This document shows, one piece after another, positions 41,968 through 49,132 of a stretch of DNA of 49,132 bases; positions within the stretch are counted from its first letter, which is position 1; each line of letters starts with the position of its first letter. The stretch comes from an uncultured Lachnospiraceae bacterium (GTDB taxonomy: Bacteria; Bacillota; Clostridia; Lachnospirales; Lachnospiraceae): positions 1-49,132 of the forward strand of contig CANOFW010000023.1 in assembly GCA_947565425.1 (NCBI GenBank), in the 5' to 3' direction. Below the pieces are notes generated by a model. It had not been told where the DNA came from, made no database searches, and was given only the letters and a program-made list of their open reading frames with translations. Position numbers and translations under genes: made by a program.

Positions 41968-42750
41968 TTATATATAAACAAACGGTTCCCTTATAGGCTG
42001 CCCTATAATCTCAATCTCCTTTAGCCTTGTCTGTAAATATTGTACCATATAAGGAATGAACAACTTCTCTACCCCATAATGTCCTGCATCAATTACTGCA
42101 AGTCCCTGGCTTGATGCATCAATTCCTTCATGATGATCAATATCTCCGGTAATTAATACCTCCGCTCCTGCATAAAGTGCACATGTAATTACACTTTTGC
42201 CAGATCCGGGTGAGACCGCCACCCTGTGCACACTCTTTGACAAATCTCCAAACACCTTAACCGTATCGACGGCAAAAGCCCGTTTTACCTGCGCTACGCA
42301 ATCGGTAAGCGTCACTTCCTCCGGCAAAAGCCCGACCCTGCCGATTCCTTCTATGCCCTCTTCACTCTGACAAGTAACGTCAAGCACCTGGCAATCGGTA
42401 AGCATCATTCTTTCAGCTGCAAGTTCTGCCATGCCTTTTACATCAAAATTGGTATGCATTGCATAACAGGAAATGTTATTTCGGATTAACTTCCATACAC
42501 GCCTGCCGATAAAATCTTGTGTATTTACCTTTTTCAATCCCTTAAAAATTAATGGGTGATGTGTCAGCAATAAATCTGCCTTCTGTTCCACCGCCTCTGC
42601 AACCGTTTCATCGGTCACATCTAACGCTATGTAAATTCTTTGCACTTCTTGCTCAAAATCCCCCACCAAAAGTCCTACATTATCCCAATCACAGGCAAAC
42701 CCCTCCGGCGACTGCTTCTGTAACAATGATATGATTTCCTGGCATGTCAT
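41968..42750 (-). CDS. Nif3-like dinuclear metal center protein
   Basis: A 260-residue protein of the Nif3/YqfO (DUF34) family. Metal ligands are visible in LLLTHHPLIFKG and AMHTNFDV near the N-terminus and in GDIDHHEG and DAGHYGVEKL near the C-terminus. It is the short form, without the PII-like insert of B. subtilis YqfO. It is often annotated as GTP cyclohydrolase I type 2, but that activity is not established for most members. It follows trmK by 54 nt, as in many Firmicutes. GGAGAAGG precedes the ATG. Confidence 0.93.
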   Translation of the reverse strand: MTCQEIISLLQKQSPEGFACDWDNVGLLVGDFEQEVQRIYIALDVTDETVAEAVEQKADLLLTHHPLIFKGLKKVNTQDFIGRRVWKLIRNNISCYAMHTNFDVKGMAELAAERMMLTDCQVLDVTCQSEEGIEGIGRVGLLPEEVTLTDCVAQVKRAFAVDTVKVFGDLSKSVHRVAVSPGSGKSVITCALYAGAEVLITGDIDHHEGIDASSQGLAVIDAGHYGVEKLFIPYMVQYLQTRLKEIEIIGQPIREPFVYI

Positions 42751-42804
42751 AATACCTTCTCCTTCTATAATTAATTACCTGTATAAACAGCAATAACAAT
42801 CTTA

Positions 42805-43563
42805 TTATTCCTGCGGATACATTTTTAAGAGAACCTCGATTTCTTCAAGCTCCTCTATGACCTGGGCTCTGCGCGTGGACACATCCCGCCTGGCATTTTC
42901 GCCCAAACTTTCTAATATTTTCGCTTTTTGTTCTTTCTGACGCAGTAAATACAGATGAAGAATCGGATGTTTGTGCGCAAGCAACAGCGGACCATATCTG
43001 AACTCAGCCTCCGTCATTGCCTGCACGTGGCTCCCGACGCCAGCTACCCGCCAATTTTGCCGCAAACTGTCCTCAGTGTCAGCTTCCATCCACCTAGCCG
43101 CCATCATAGTGTAAAACTTCCCGTCCTCATATACCATATCTTCGCGCAAGATCCGATACCCATGCTCCACAAGAAAACGACGAAACATCGGCAACTCAGA
43201 CTGCGGCTGCAAAACCAGACAATCTGCTGCATGGGCTGTCGCCCCACCCTCAATGAGAATCCGCGTCATCAATGCACCGCCCATACCGGCAATCACAATC
43301 GTCTGCGCTTCTCCCGGACGCAACTCTTGTAAGCCATCCGAAAGACGCGTCTCTATCTGCTCCTGCCGATTGTACTGCCGAATATGCTCCCGGGCTCGCA
43401 ACAATGGTCCTTCATTCACATCCATGGCAATCGCTCTCCCCGCTTTTCCACTTTCGATAAGAAAAAGCGGTATGTAGCCGTGATCTGTGCCTACATCTGC
43501 CACAACTTCGGCGTCCCCCGCCAAATCTGCAACAGCTTGCAGTCTCCGTGATAATTGTACCAT
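42805..43563 (-). CDS. trmK: tRNA (adenine22-N1)-methyltransferase
   Basis: A 252-residue SAM enzyme that makes m1A22 in tRNA. The SAM motif is VADVGTDHGYIPLFLIE (residues about 17-33), followed by DVNEGPLLRA and IAGMGGALM. The C-terminal coiled coil (LLRQKEQKAKILESLGENAR) is typical. It lies 19 nt after rpoD and before nif3, the conserved order. Confidence 0.94.
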   Translation of the reverse strand: MVQLSRRLQAVADLAGDAEVVADVGTDHGYIPLFLIESGKAGRAIAMDVNEGPLLRAREHIRQYNRQEQIETRLSDGLQELRPGEAQTIVIAGMGGALMTRILIEGGATAHAADCLVLQPQSELPMFRRFLVEHGYRILREDMVYEDGKFYTMMAARWMEADTEDSLRQNWRVAGVGSHVQAMTEAEFRYGPLLLAHKHPILHLYLLRQKEQKAKILESLGENARRDVSTRRAQVIEELEEIEVLLKMYPQE

Positions 43564-43582
43564 TTCTCTTTATACTTTCCTG

Positions 43583-44686
43583 TTAATCTAAATAATCCTT
43601 GAGTTTCCGGCTTCGGCTTGGATGACGCAGCTTACGCAGCGCCTTTGCTTCAATCTGACGAATCCGCTCCCTCGTGACGTTAAATTCTTTTCCCACTTCT
43701 TCCAATGTCCTGGCACGTCCGTCGTCCAACCCAAAACGCAGGCGCAATACTTTCTGCTCCCGCTCGGTCAACGTGCTCAGCACCTCCACTAATTGTTCCT
43801 TCAACAAAGTAAATGCCGCCGCTTCCGCCGGCACCGGCACATTATCGTCCTGGATAAAATCACCCAAATGACTGTCCTCTTCCTCGCCAATCGGCGTCTC
43901 CAAAGACACCGGCTCCTGGGAAATCTTGAGAATCTCCCGCACACGCTCTACCGGCATACTCATCTCCTCGGCAATCTCCTCCGGGGTCGGTTCACGCCCT
44001 AACTCCTGCAAAAGCTGCCTGGAAACACGAATTAGCTTATTGATTGTCTCCACCATATGCACCGGAATACGGATGGTTCTCGCCTGGTCTGCAATTGCCC
44101 TCGTAATCGCCTGACGGATCCACCAAGTCGCATAGGTGGAAAACTTGTACCCCTTGCGGTAATCAAATTTTTCAACTGCCTTAATAAGACCCAGGTTTCC
44201 CTCCTGAATTAAATCCAAAAACAGCATTCCGCGCCCAACATAACGTTTGGCAATGGAAACTACCAGACGTAAATTTGCTTCTGCCAGACGTTTCTTCGCC
44301 TCCTGGTCTCCGAGTTCCATACGTTTTGCTAAGTCAATCTCCTCTTCTGCGCTCAACAGTGCAACCTTACCAATTTCTTTCAAATACATACGAACGGGAT
44401 CTTCAATGGATATTCCGTCGGGAACAGTCAGGTCAATATTCTCAACTTCTACTTCGTCATCCTCATCAATGAGAATATCCTCGTCATCCCCCTCCTCAGA
44501 AATCCGCAGTACGTCAATATTATTGGTCTCCAGAAAATCCAAAATCTTTTCAAACTCTTCTGCGCCCAACTCTATATCATGAAAGAAATCATTAATCTCC
44601 TGATATTCCAGGACATTCTTTTTCTTCTTTGCTATTACTAACAATTCCTGTAATTTCTCAGGAAACTTTGCACTTTTTTCTTCCAT
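43583..44686 (-). CDS. rpoD: Primary sigma factor SigA (RpoD)
   Basis: Housekeeping sigma factor, 367 residues. Region 1.1 is acidic and short ([20 protein letters not shown]). Region 1.2 is [20 protein letters not shown], region 2 contains [20 protein letters not shown] and [17 protein letters not shown], region 3 follows [10 protein letters not shown], and region 4.2 has [20 protein letters not shown]. It binds the -10/-35 sequences used throughout the window. The start at 44686 follows GGAAGGA; the ATG at 44704 has no site. It is co-transcribed with dnaG, 51 nt downstream of it. Confidence 0.98.
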   Translation of the reverse strand: MEEKSAKFPEKLQELLVIAKKKKNVLEYQEINDFFHDIELGAEEFEKILDFLETNNIDVLRISEEGDDEDILIDEDDEVEVENIDLTVPDGISIEDPVRMYLKEIGKVALLSAEEEIDLAKRMELGDQEAKKRLAEANLRLVVSIAKRYVGRGMLFLDLIQEGNLGLIKAVEKFDYRKGYKFSTYATWWIRQAITRAIADQARTIRIPVHMVETINKLIRVSRQLLQELGREPTPEEIAEEMSMPVERVREILKISQEPVSLETPIGEEEDSHLGDFIQDDNVPVPAEAAAFTLLKEQLVEVLSTLTEREQKVLRLRFGLDDGRARTLEEVGKEFNVTRERIRQIEAKALRKLRHPSRSRKLKDYLD

Positions 44687-44737
44687 TTCGTTTCTTCCTT
44701 CCATTCGTTGTTAATATTTTGTCCTTAATTTATCGTA

Positions 44738-46507
44738 TTATACGTGTTTCTGCCCCCGCAGCTTCTGCAAGCCCTTCTTATCCGCGATAAGCGCTTGCAA
44801 TCCTTCCATATCAGACGGTTGTAAATGCTTGGAGCGGTAGTTGATACTGTTCTCCTTTAAACGGATAACCGTTTCCCACAAAGCCTTCTCTCTCTCCGCC
44901 GGGGTAACCACCTCCTTGAGCCTGGCGTTAAATAAAGCGGCTATTTCCCGCTGCTGTTCCTCCTCCGTAAACATACTGACAATCCCGGCAGGATTCAGCC
45001 TGCCCTCCTGATACTGGGAAAAAACCAGATCTGCCGCCCGCCGGTACAATTCCTCGGTAAAATCCTCCGGTCCCAGGTACGGGCTAATCTGCGCAAAAAG
45101 CTGGGGCTCCTCAATCAGCCATGTGAGCATTATTTTTTGCGACTGCTTCATGCCGTCCTCTTTCTTTTTCTTCTCACTGATTCCTGATTTCAAATGCCTG
45201 CTCTCCCTGGTGAGACCAGCACGCGTACCCTGATGCGCCACCAAATTGCGTAAATTTTCAAATCCTGTATGATACTTCCCGGCAATTGCTTCTATGTAAT
45301 TATTTCGCTCGATTTCCTCATCGAACTCCAAAATCCGCTGAGCAACCGCATGATAAAAAGCCGTCTTGCTCTCTGGATCGCGAAGATCATACTCCCGCTC
45401 TATAACTTCTACCTCAAACAGAAAGCTATTTTGTGCATTGTCAATACATTTTTGGTAAGCATCCGCCCCCTCATTCTTAATAAATTCATCCGGGTCTTTA
45501 TATGGCTGCATCTTGACAATCTTTGCCGTAATCCCCGCCTCCTTCAAAAGCGGAATGGCGCGTAACGCAGCCTTGATTCCGGCGTCGTCACTATCGAAAG
45601 TACAATAAACCTCTTTGGTATATCGTTTCAAAAGATTCGCATGCCCTGGCGTAAAGGATGTACCTAAAGAAGCCACCGCATTGTTAAACCCCGCCTGGTG
45701 CAGTGCAATCACATCCATATATCCCTCGCACAACAAGATATAATGCTTCCTTGAGCTCCTGGCAAAATTCAAGCCATACAGGTTGCGGCTTTTGTCGAAA
45801 ATGATTGTTTCAGGCGAATTCAAATACTTCGGCTCCCCTTCGCCCATCACACGCCCTCCGAATCCAATAACACGGTTATTAACGTCCATAATCGGGTATA
45901 TGACACGATTCCAAAATTTATCCCGCCCCCCACGCTCATCAATGGTAACAAGACCCGAATCCTTGAGTAATTCATCCTCGTACCCTTGTTTACGCAGGTA
46001 GCGGTACAAATCGTCACTGAACTTATTGGCATATCCTAAGCCAAACTTCTTCAATGTCTCTGGAGCAAGCCCCCTCTTTTCAAAATATTGCATGGCATTT
46101 TGCCCTTGCTCCATCCTTAATTGCGCATAGAAATATTTCGCCGCCGTCTTATTAACCTCTAATACCCTTGCGCGTCTGTCCGCCTCCTGCCTCGCTTTGT
46201 CAGACATTTCCTGCTTCGGCAGCTCTATTCCCGCCCGCTGCGCCAATGCCTGTAACGCTTCCTGAAATGTATAATTCTCATACTGCATGAGAAATGTAAT
46301 AACATTCCCTCCAGCCCCGCAGCCAAAACAATAATACATCTGCTTGCCCTGACTTACCGAAAAGGATGGCGTCTTCTCGTTATGAAAAGGACAGAGTCCA
46401 AAATGAGTGCTGCCCTTTTTCTGCAAACGCACATAATCCGAGATTACATTTACAATATCATTGGCAGAACGGACTTGTTCGATCAAATCATCGGAATAAT
46501 ACGGCAT
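44738..46507 (-). CDS. dnaG: DNA primase
   Basis: Makes RNA primers at the replication fork, 589 residues. The N-terminal zinc finger is CPFHNEKTPSFS then YYCFGCGAGGN (about 38-68). The catalytic core has FGGRVMGEGEPKYLNSPET, the Toprim EGYMDVIALHQ and the acidic YCTFDSDDAGIKA. The C-terminal helicase-binding domain (about 455 on) is typical. AAAGGAGATT precedes the ATG. It lies between dgt (28 nt) and rpoD. Confidence 0.97.
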   Translation of the reverse strand: MPYYSDDLIEQVRSANDIVNVISDYVRLQKKGSTHFGLCPFHNEKTPSFSVSQGKQMYYCFGCGAGGNVITFLMQYENYTFQEALQALAQRAGIELPKQEMSDKARQEADRRARVLEVNKTAAKYFYAQLRMEQGQNAMQYFEKRGLAPETLKKFGLGYANKFSDDLYRYLRKQGYEDELLKDSGLVTIDERGGRDKFWNRVIYPIMDVNNRVIGFGGRVMGEGEPKYLNSPETIIFDKSRNLYGLNFARSSRKHYILLCEGYMDVIALHQAGFNNAVASLGTSFTPGHANLLKRYTKEVYCTFDSDDAGIKAALRAIPLLKEAGITAKIVKMQPYKDPDEFIKNEGADAYQKCIDNAQNSFLFEVEVIEREYDLRDPESKTAFYHAVAQRILEFDEEIERNNYIEAIAGKYHTGFENLRNLVAHQGTRAGLTRESRHLKSGISEKKKKEDGMKQSQKIMLTWLIEEPQLFAQISPYLGPEDFTEELYRRAADLVFSQYQEGRLNPAGIVSMFTEEEQQREIAALFNARLKEVVTPAEREKALWETVIRLKENSINYRSKHLQPSDMEGLQALIADKKGLQKLRGQKHV

Positions 46508-46535
46508 TCCAATCTCCTTTCCCTACCATTGCCTT

Positions 46536-47543
46536 TCAATTCACCTGCCATGCCTTGGGCAAAAAATATTGTTCAAATTTGGCAATAGCATACTGATCTG
46601 TCATGCCGGCAATATAATCACAGACAACACGCTCTTTGGGCTGCCCCTGCTCCATCATTGCAAGATACCATGACGGCAGTTCCTCAATATGCTGTCTATA
46701 ATATTGGAACAGACGGCTAAGAAGCCCTTCGGCACGCTCCTCCTCTCCCTTTGCCACTGGATTACAGTACACCTTCTCAAACATGAACTTACGCAATGCC
46801 CGCATCGCCGTCTCCACTTCCTCTGACATGCAAATATCATTCTTCCCCAGACTGTTGATGATAATATTATGAATCAGGTTGTCCAAACGTTCCCGCGAAG
46901 TCATTCCCAATATCTCACGGTATTCTATAGGAATATCCCTCTCCGCCAATACGCGCGCGCGAATAGCGTCATCTATATCATGGTTGATATAGGCAATTTT
47001 GTCGGAAAAACGTACAATCTTCCCTTCCAAGGTCGAGGGCATCAAACTCGTCTGATGGTTCAATATCCCATCCCGCACCTCCCAGGTCAAATTCAGCCCT
47101 TCCCCATCCTTCTCGAGCCGCTCCACGATCCGCACACTCTGTTCATTATGCCGGAATCCGCCCTCACAGATTGCATTCAAGATCCGCTCACCAGCGTGTC
47201 CAAACGGCGTGTGCCCCAAATCATGTCCAAGCGCAATCGCCTCCGTCAAATCCTCGTTCAGCCTTAGCGCTTTGGCAATCGTGCGGGCATTCTGGGAAAC
47301 CTCCAACGTATGGGTCAGCCTCGTTCGGTAATGGTCGCCCCGCGGCGTCAGAAAAACCTGTGTCTTATGTTTGAGACGGCGAAAAGATTTGCAATGCAAA
47401 ATCCTGTCGCGATCCCTCTGAAATACCGGTCGAATATCACACTGTGCTTCCTCTCTGTCACGCCCTTTTGATTTCTCACTCAACGATGCAAATGGACTTA
47501 AATAAGTTCGTTCCAAGAGCTCTATATTCTCTCTGATGAGCAA
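46536..47543 (-). CDS. dgt: Deoxyguanosinetriphosphate triphosphohydrolase-like protein
   Basis: HD-domain dNTPase that removes triphosphate from dGTP or related dNTPs, 335 residues (short class). HD ligands are TRLTHTLEVSQNART, AIALGHDLGHTPFGHAGE, and SDKIAYINHDIDD. The start is TTG (47543), the only in-frame start downstream of an in-frame TGA, with AGGTG 9 nt upstream. It heads the dnaG-rpoD cluster and probably limits dNTP pools at replication (inference). Confidence 0.92.
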   Translation of the reverse strand: MLIRENIELLERTYLSPFASLSEKSKGRDREEAQCDIRPVFQRDRDRILHCKSFRRLKHKTQVFLTPRGDHYRTRLTHTLEVSQNARTIAKALRLNEDLTEAIALGHDLGHTPFGHAGERILNAICEGGFRHNEQSVRIVERLEKDGEGLNLTWEVRDGILNHQTSLMPSTLEGKIVRFSDKIAYINHDIDDAIRARVLAERDIPIEYREILGMTSRERLDNLIHNIIINSLGKNDICMSEEVETAMRALRKFMFEKVYCNPVAKGEEERAEGLLSRLFQYYRQHIEELPSWYLAMMEQGQPKERVVCDYIAGMTDQYAIAKFEQYFLPKAWQVN

Positions 47544-47696
47544 TCCACATCACCTCTAAATGATATATTCCGCACAAATCTTTCATTTCCTTTATTTTTT
47601 CTTCAAAATCCGCAGAATTTTACTTGTGCGGCGGGCTGCCGTGAATCGCAAATCCAACCGCACAGGTTTCAGAATTTTCTACTCCGGGAACTATTC

Positions 47697-48875
47697 TCAA
47701 TATTTCCCTATACGCTTTGAAATTACCCGCGCAATATGATAAGGCGGCGTTTCCATATGCTTTTTTACTTCATTTAAGCTTTCACGAATAGAAATATTCT
47801 GCGGGCAGTGCTGCTCACATTTGCCACATTTTAAGCATTTGGAGGCGTTACTTGGATTCATCCGCAATGTCGTACACATCATGTATGCCTTCATCCCCTG
47901 ATACCAACTGTCCGTATATCTCATATTATAAGCGGCAAAACAGCCGGGAATATCCACGCCCGCCGGACAAGGCATACAATAACCGCAACCTGTACAGGGA
48001 ACTTTTATATAACGATTTATTTCCGCCTTAACTTTTTCAATCACTTCTCGATCACGTTCTGTCATACAGCCTACCGCTGCCTCACTAGCAATTCTTACAT
48101 TCTCTTCTACCTGAGCAACATCGTTCATGCCGGAAAGCACCACAGTCACTTCCGGCTGGTCCCACAGCCAGCGCAGTCCCCATTCTGCCGGGCTTCGCCT
48201 GGGTTCTTCATTTTCCAGTATCTTTGCCGCACTCTTAGGCAGTCCCTGCACCAGACGCCCTCCCCTGAGCGGCTCCATAATTATCACTGGCAGTCCCTTC
48301 TCATGCGCATATATTAAGCCTCTTCTTCCCGCCTGAGAATGTTCATCCATATAATTATACTGAATCTGGCAGAAATCCCAATCATACGCGTCAAGAATTT
48401 TGATAAAATTCTCCGTTCCTCCATGGAAAGAGAATCCTATATTGTGAATCTGCCCTTTTGCCTTTTTCTCCTCAATCCATTCCCTGATGCCGAATTCCTG
48501 TAATCGTCCCCAGGTAGCCACATCATTGAGCATATGCATCAGGTAATATTCCACATGGTCGGTTTGCAGCCGTTCTAACTCTTCCGTAAAATACCGCTCC
48601 ATGTCTCCCTTCTTCTTAACATAGTAATGAGGCAGCTTCGTCGCAATATTTACCTTATCACGATAGCCCTTCGCCAGAAACTTACCCAGACATGCCTCAC
48701 TTCCTCCATAAGTATATGCAGTATCAAAGTAATTCACGCCATGTTCTATCGCAATTTTCATTTGCTCTTCTGCTTTTTCCTGGTCTATACCTGCGCCCTT
48801 CTTGGGAAAACGCAGACAACCATAGCCCAAAATTGACAATTTCTCCTGATTGGCTGGATTTAATCTGTATAGCAT
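47697..48875 (-). CDS. Aldo/keto reductase with C-terminal 4Fe-4S clusters
   Basis: A 392-residue oxidoreductase. The N-terminal TIM barrel of the aldo/keto reductase family has YFDTAYTYGGSEACLGKFL (catalytic Asp/Tyr), NIATKLPHYYVKK (catalytic Lys) and YYLMHMLND (His). The C-terminus adds a ferredoxin-type region, CTGCGYCMPCPAGVDIPGC and CLKCGKCEQHCPQN. Such fusions are frequent in anaerobes and the substrate is unknown. AAAGGAGG lies 6 nt upstream of the ATG. It is next to dgt but separated by about 150 nt that hold only a CCGCACAA/TTGTGCGG stem (47570-47577 with 47624-47631). Confidence 0.93.
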   Translation of the reverse strand: MLYRLNPANQEKLSILGYGCLRFPKKGAGIDQEKAEEQMKIAIEHGVNYFDTAYTYGGSEACLGKFLAKGYRDKVNIATKLPHYYVKKKGDMERYFTEELERLQTDHVEYYLMHMLNDVATWGRLQEFGIREWIEEKKAKGQIHNIGFSFHGGTENFIKILDAYDWDFCQIQYNYMDEHSQAGRRGLIYAHEKGLPVIIMEPLRGGRLVQGLPKSAAKILENEEPRRSPAEWGLRWLWDQPEVTVVLSGMNDVAQVEENVRIASEAAVGCMTERDREVIEKVKAEINRYIKVPCTGCGYCMPCPAGVDIPGCFAAYNMRYTDSWYQGMKAYMMCTTLRMNPSNASKCLKCGKCEQHCPQNISIRESLNEVKKHMETPPYHIARVISKRIGKY

Positions 48876-48912
48876 TCATATCCTCCTTTCGCGTGACAAG
48901 GTCTTTTCTATA

Positions 48913-49076
48913 AGGATTAGGGTGTCAAAAGGTCCATTTTCATTGCAGAGCAAATTTTTTCAAGATTGTGCTACAATATCTTGAGGCGATGCGGCGCATC
49001 GTTGATAGATATTGTGGTGCAAGATTGAGGAAATTAGCCTGCAAGGGAAATTCAGACCTTTTGACACCCTAATCCT
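48913..49076. repeat. 164-bp palindromic element
   Basis: The ends are a perfect 22-bp inverted repeat, AGGATTAGGGTGTCAAAAGG (and two more bases) at 48913-48934, with its complement at 49055-49076. The interior continues the pairing imperfectly: GTGCTACAATATC with GATATTGTGGTGC, and GGCGATGC with GCATCGTT. It lies upstream of the aldo/keto reductase gene and contains no gene. Confidence 0.8.
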
Positions 49077-49083
49077 ATAATCA

Positions 49084-49132
49084 GAACCACCGGCTTAGCC
49101 GGTGGTTTGCTCACGCCCTATAAGGGCTAATT
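49084..49132. mobile_element. Possible end of an IS200/IS605-type element
   Basis: AACCACCGGCTTAGCCGGTG forms a perfect hairpin (about 49086-49108), followed by GCCCTATAAGGGC, another small stem. IS200/IS605 ends carry such subterminal hairpins. The window stops here and no transposase is seen, so this is tentative. A terminator for a gene beyond the edge is an alternative. Confidence 0.3.

Overview
This window looks like chromosome from a Gram-positive gut-type Clostridia, most likely Lachnospiraceae. The reasons are a dgt-dnaG-rpoD-trmK-nif3-nucleoside kinase cluster, a type A RNase P RNA, AGGAGG-type ribosome binding sites with some TTG and GTG starts, an RlmD with a clostridial C-terminal tail, a pcrA/yerC/DUF1836 neighbourhood, and InlB- and Big2-repeat surface proteins. 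No rRNA or tRNA gene and no CRISPR array was seen. Most genes lie on the minus strand.

Layout. 1-1420: an IS256-family transposase with a frameshift near its 5' end. 1545-5054: small accessory genes, namely a NUDIX hydrolase, a Cys-rich KTR peptide, two adjacent genes that have each lost their middle (sugar O-acetyltransferase and HAD phosphatase), an AraC regulator, a putative type I toxin-antitoxin pair and a HEPN-like protein. 5161-14002: housekeeping genes (rlmD, pcrA, yerC-like, DUF1836, PHP phosphatase) and an orphan substrate-binding lipoprotein. 14062-22476: a nine-gene, Tad-like secretion/pilus operon on the minus strand with a CpaF-type ATPase, one large TadB/C-like membrane protein, three very small pilin-like peptides without a leader, and a 1159-residue InlB-repeat secreted protein at the distal end. 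23254-27386: Mrp ATPase, lipoprotein, CmpB-like membrane protein, PH-domain protein and pyrBI. 27532-33597: a compact operon of cysD, cysNC, a PAPS-type sulfotransferase and a two-component system. 34261-35158: a zinc-ribbon membrane protein and rnpB. 35438-40058: a large secreted beta-helix glycosidase-like protein and an AraC regulator. 40213-47543: the macromolecular synthesis cluster. 47697-48875: an iron-sulfur aldo/keto reductase.

How the genes may work together. CysD and CysNC activate sulfate to PAPS. No reductive-assimilation gene follows; a sulfotransferase does, so the operon probably sulfates a molecule, perhaps under control of its own histidine kinase and response regulator. The Tad-like genes look like a reduced pilus or secretion machine whose cargo may include the InlB-repeat protein.

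Intergenic DNA is unusually rich in palindromic mobile repeats. One family begins with GGGGATGTCGCAC; it includes one copy inserted inside another and a 41-nt remnant of two ends. A second family begins with GTAAC-A/T-RTTCAGCC and includes a 338-bp near-complete palindrome. There is also an 87-bp tandem duplication inside the pilus operon and a 164-bp palindrome near the right edge.
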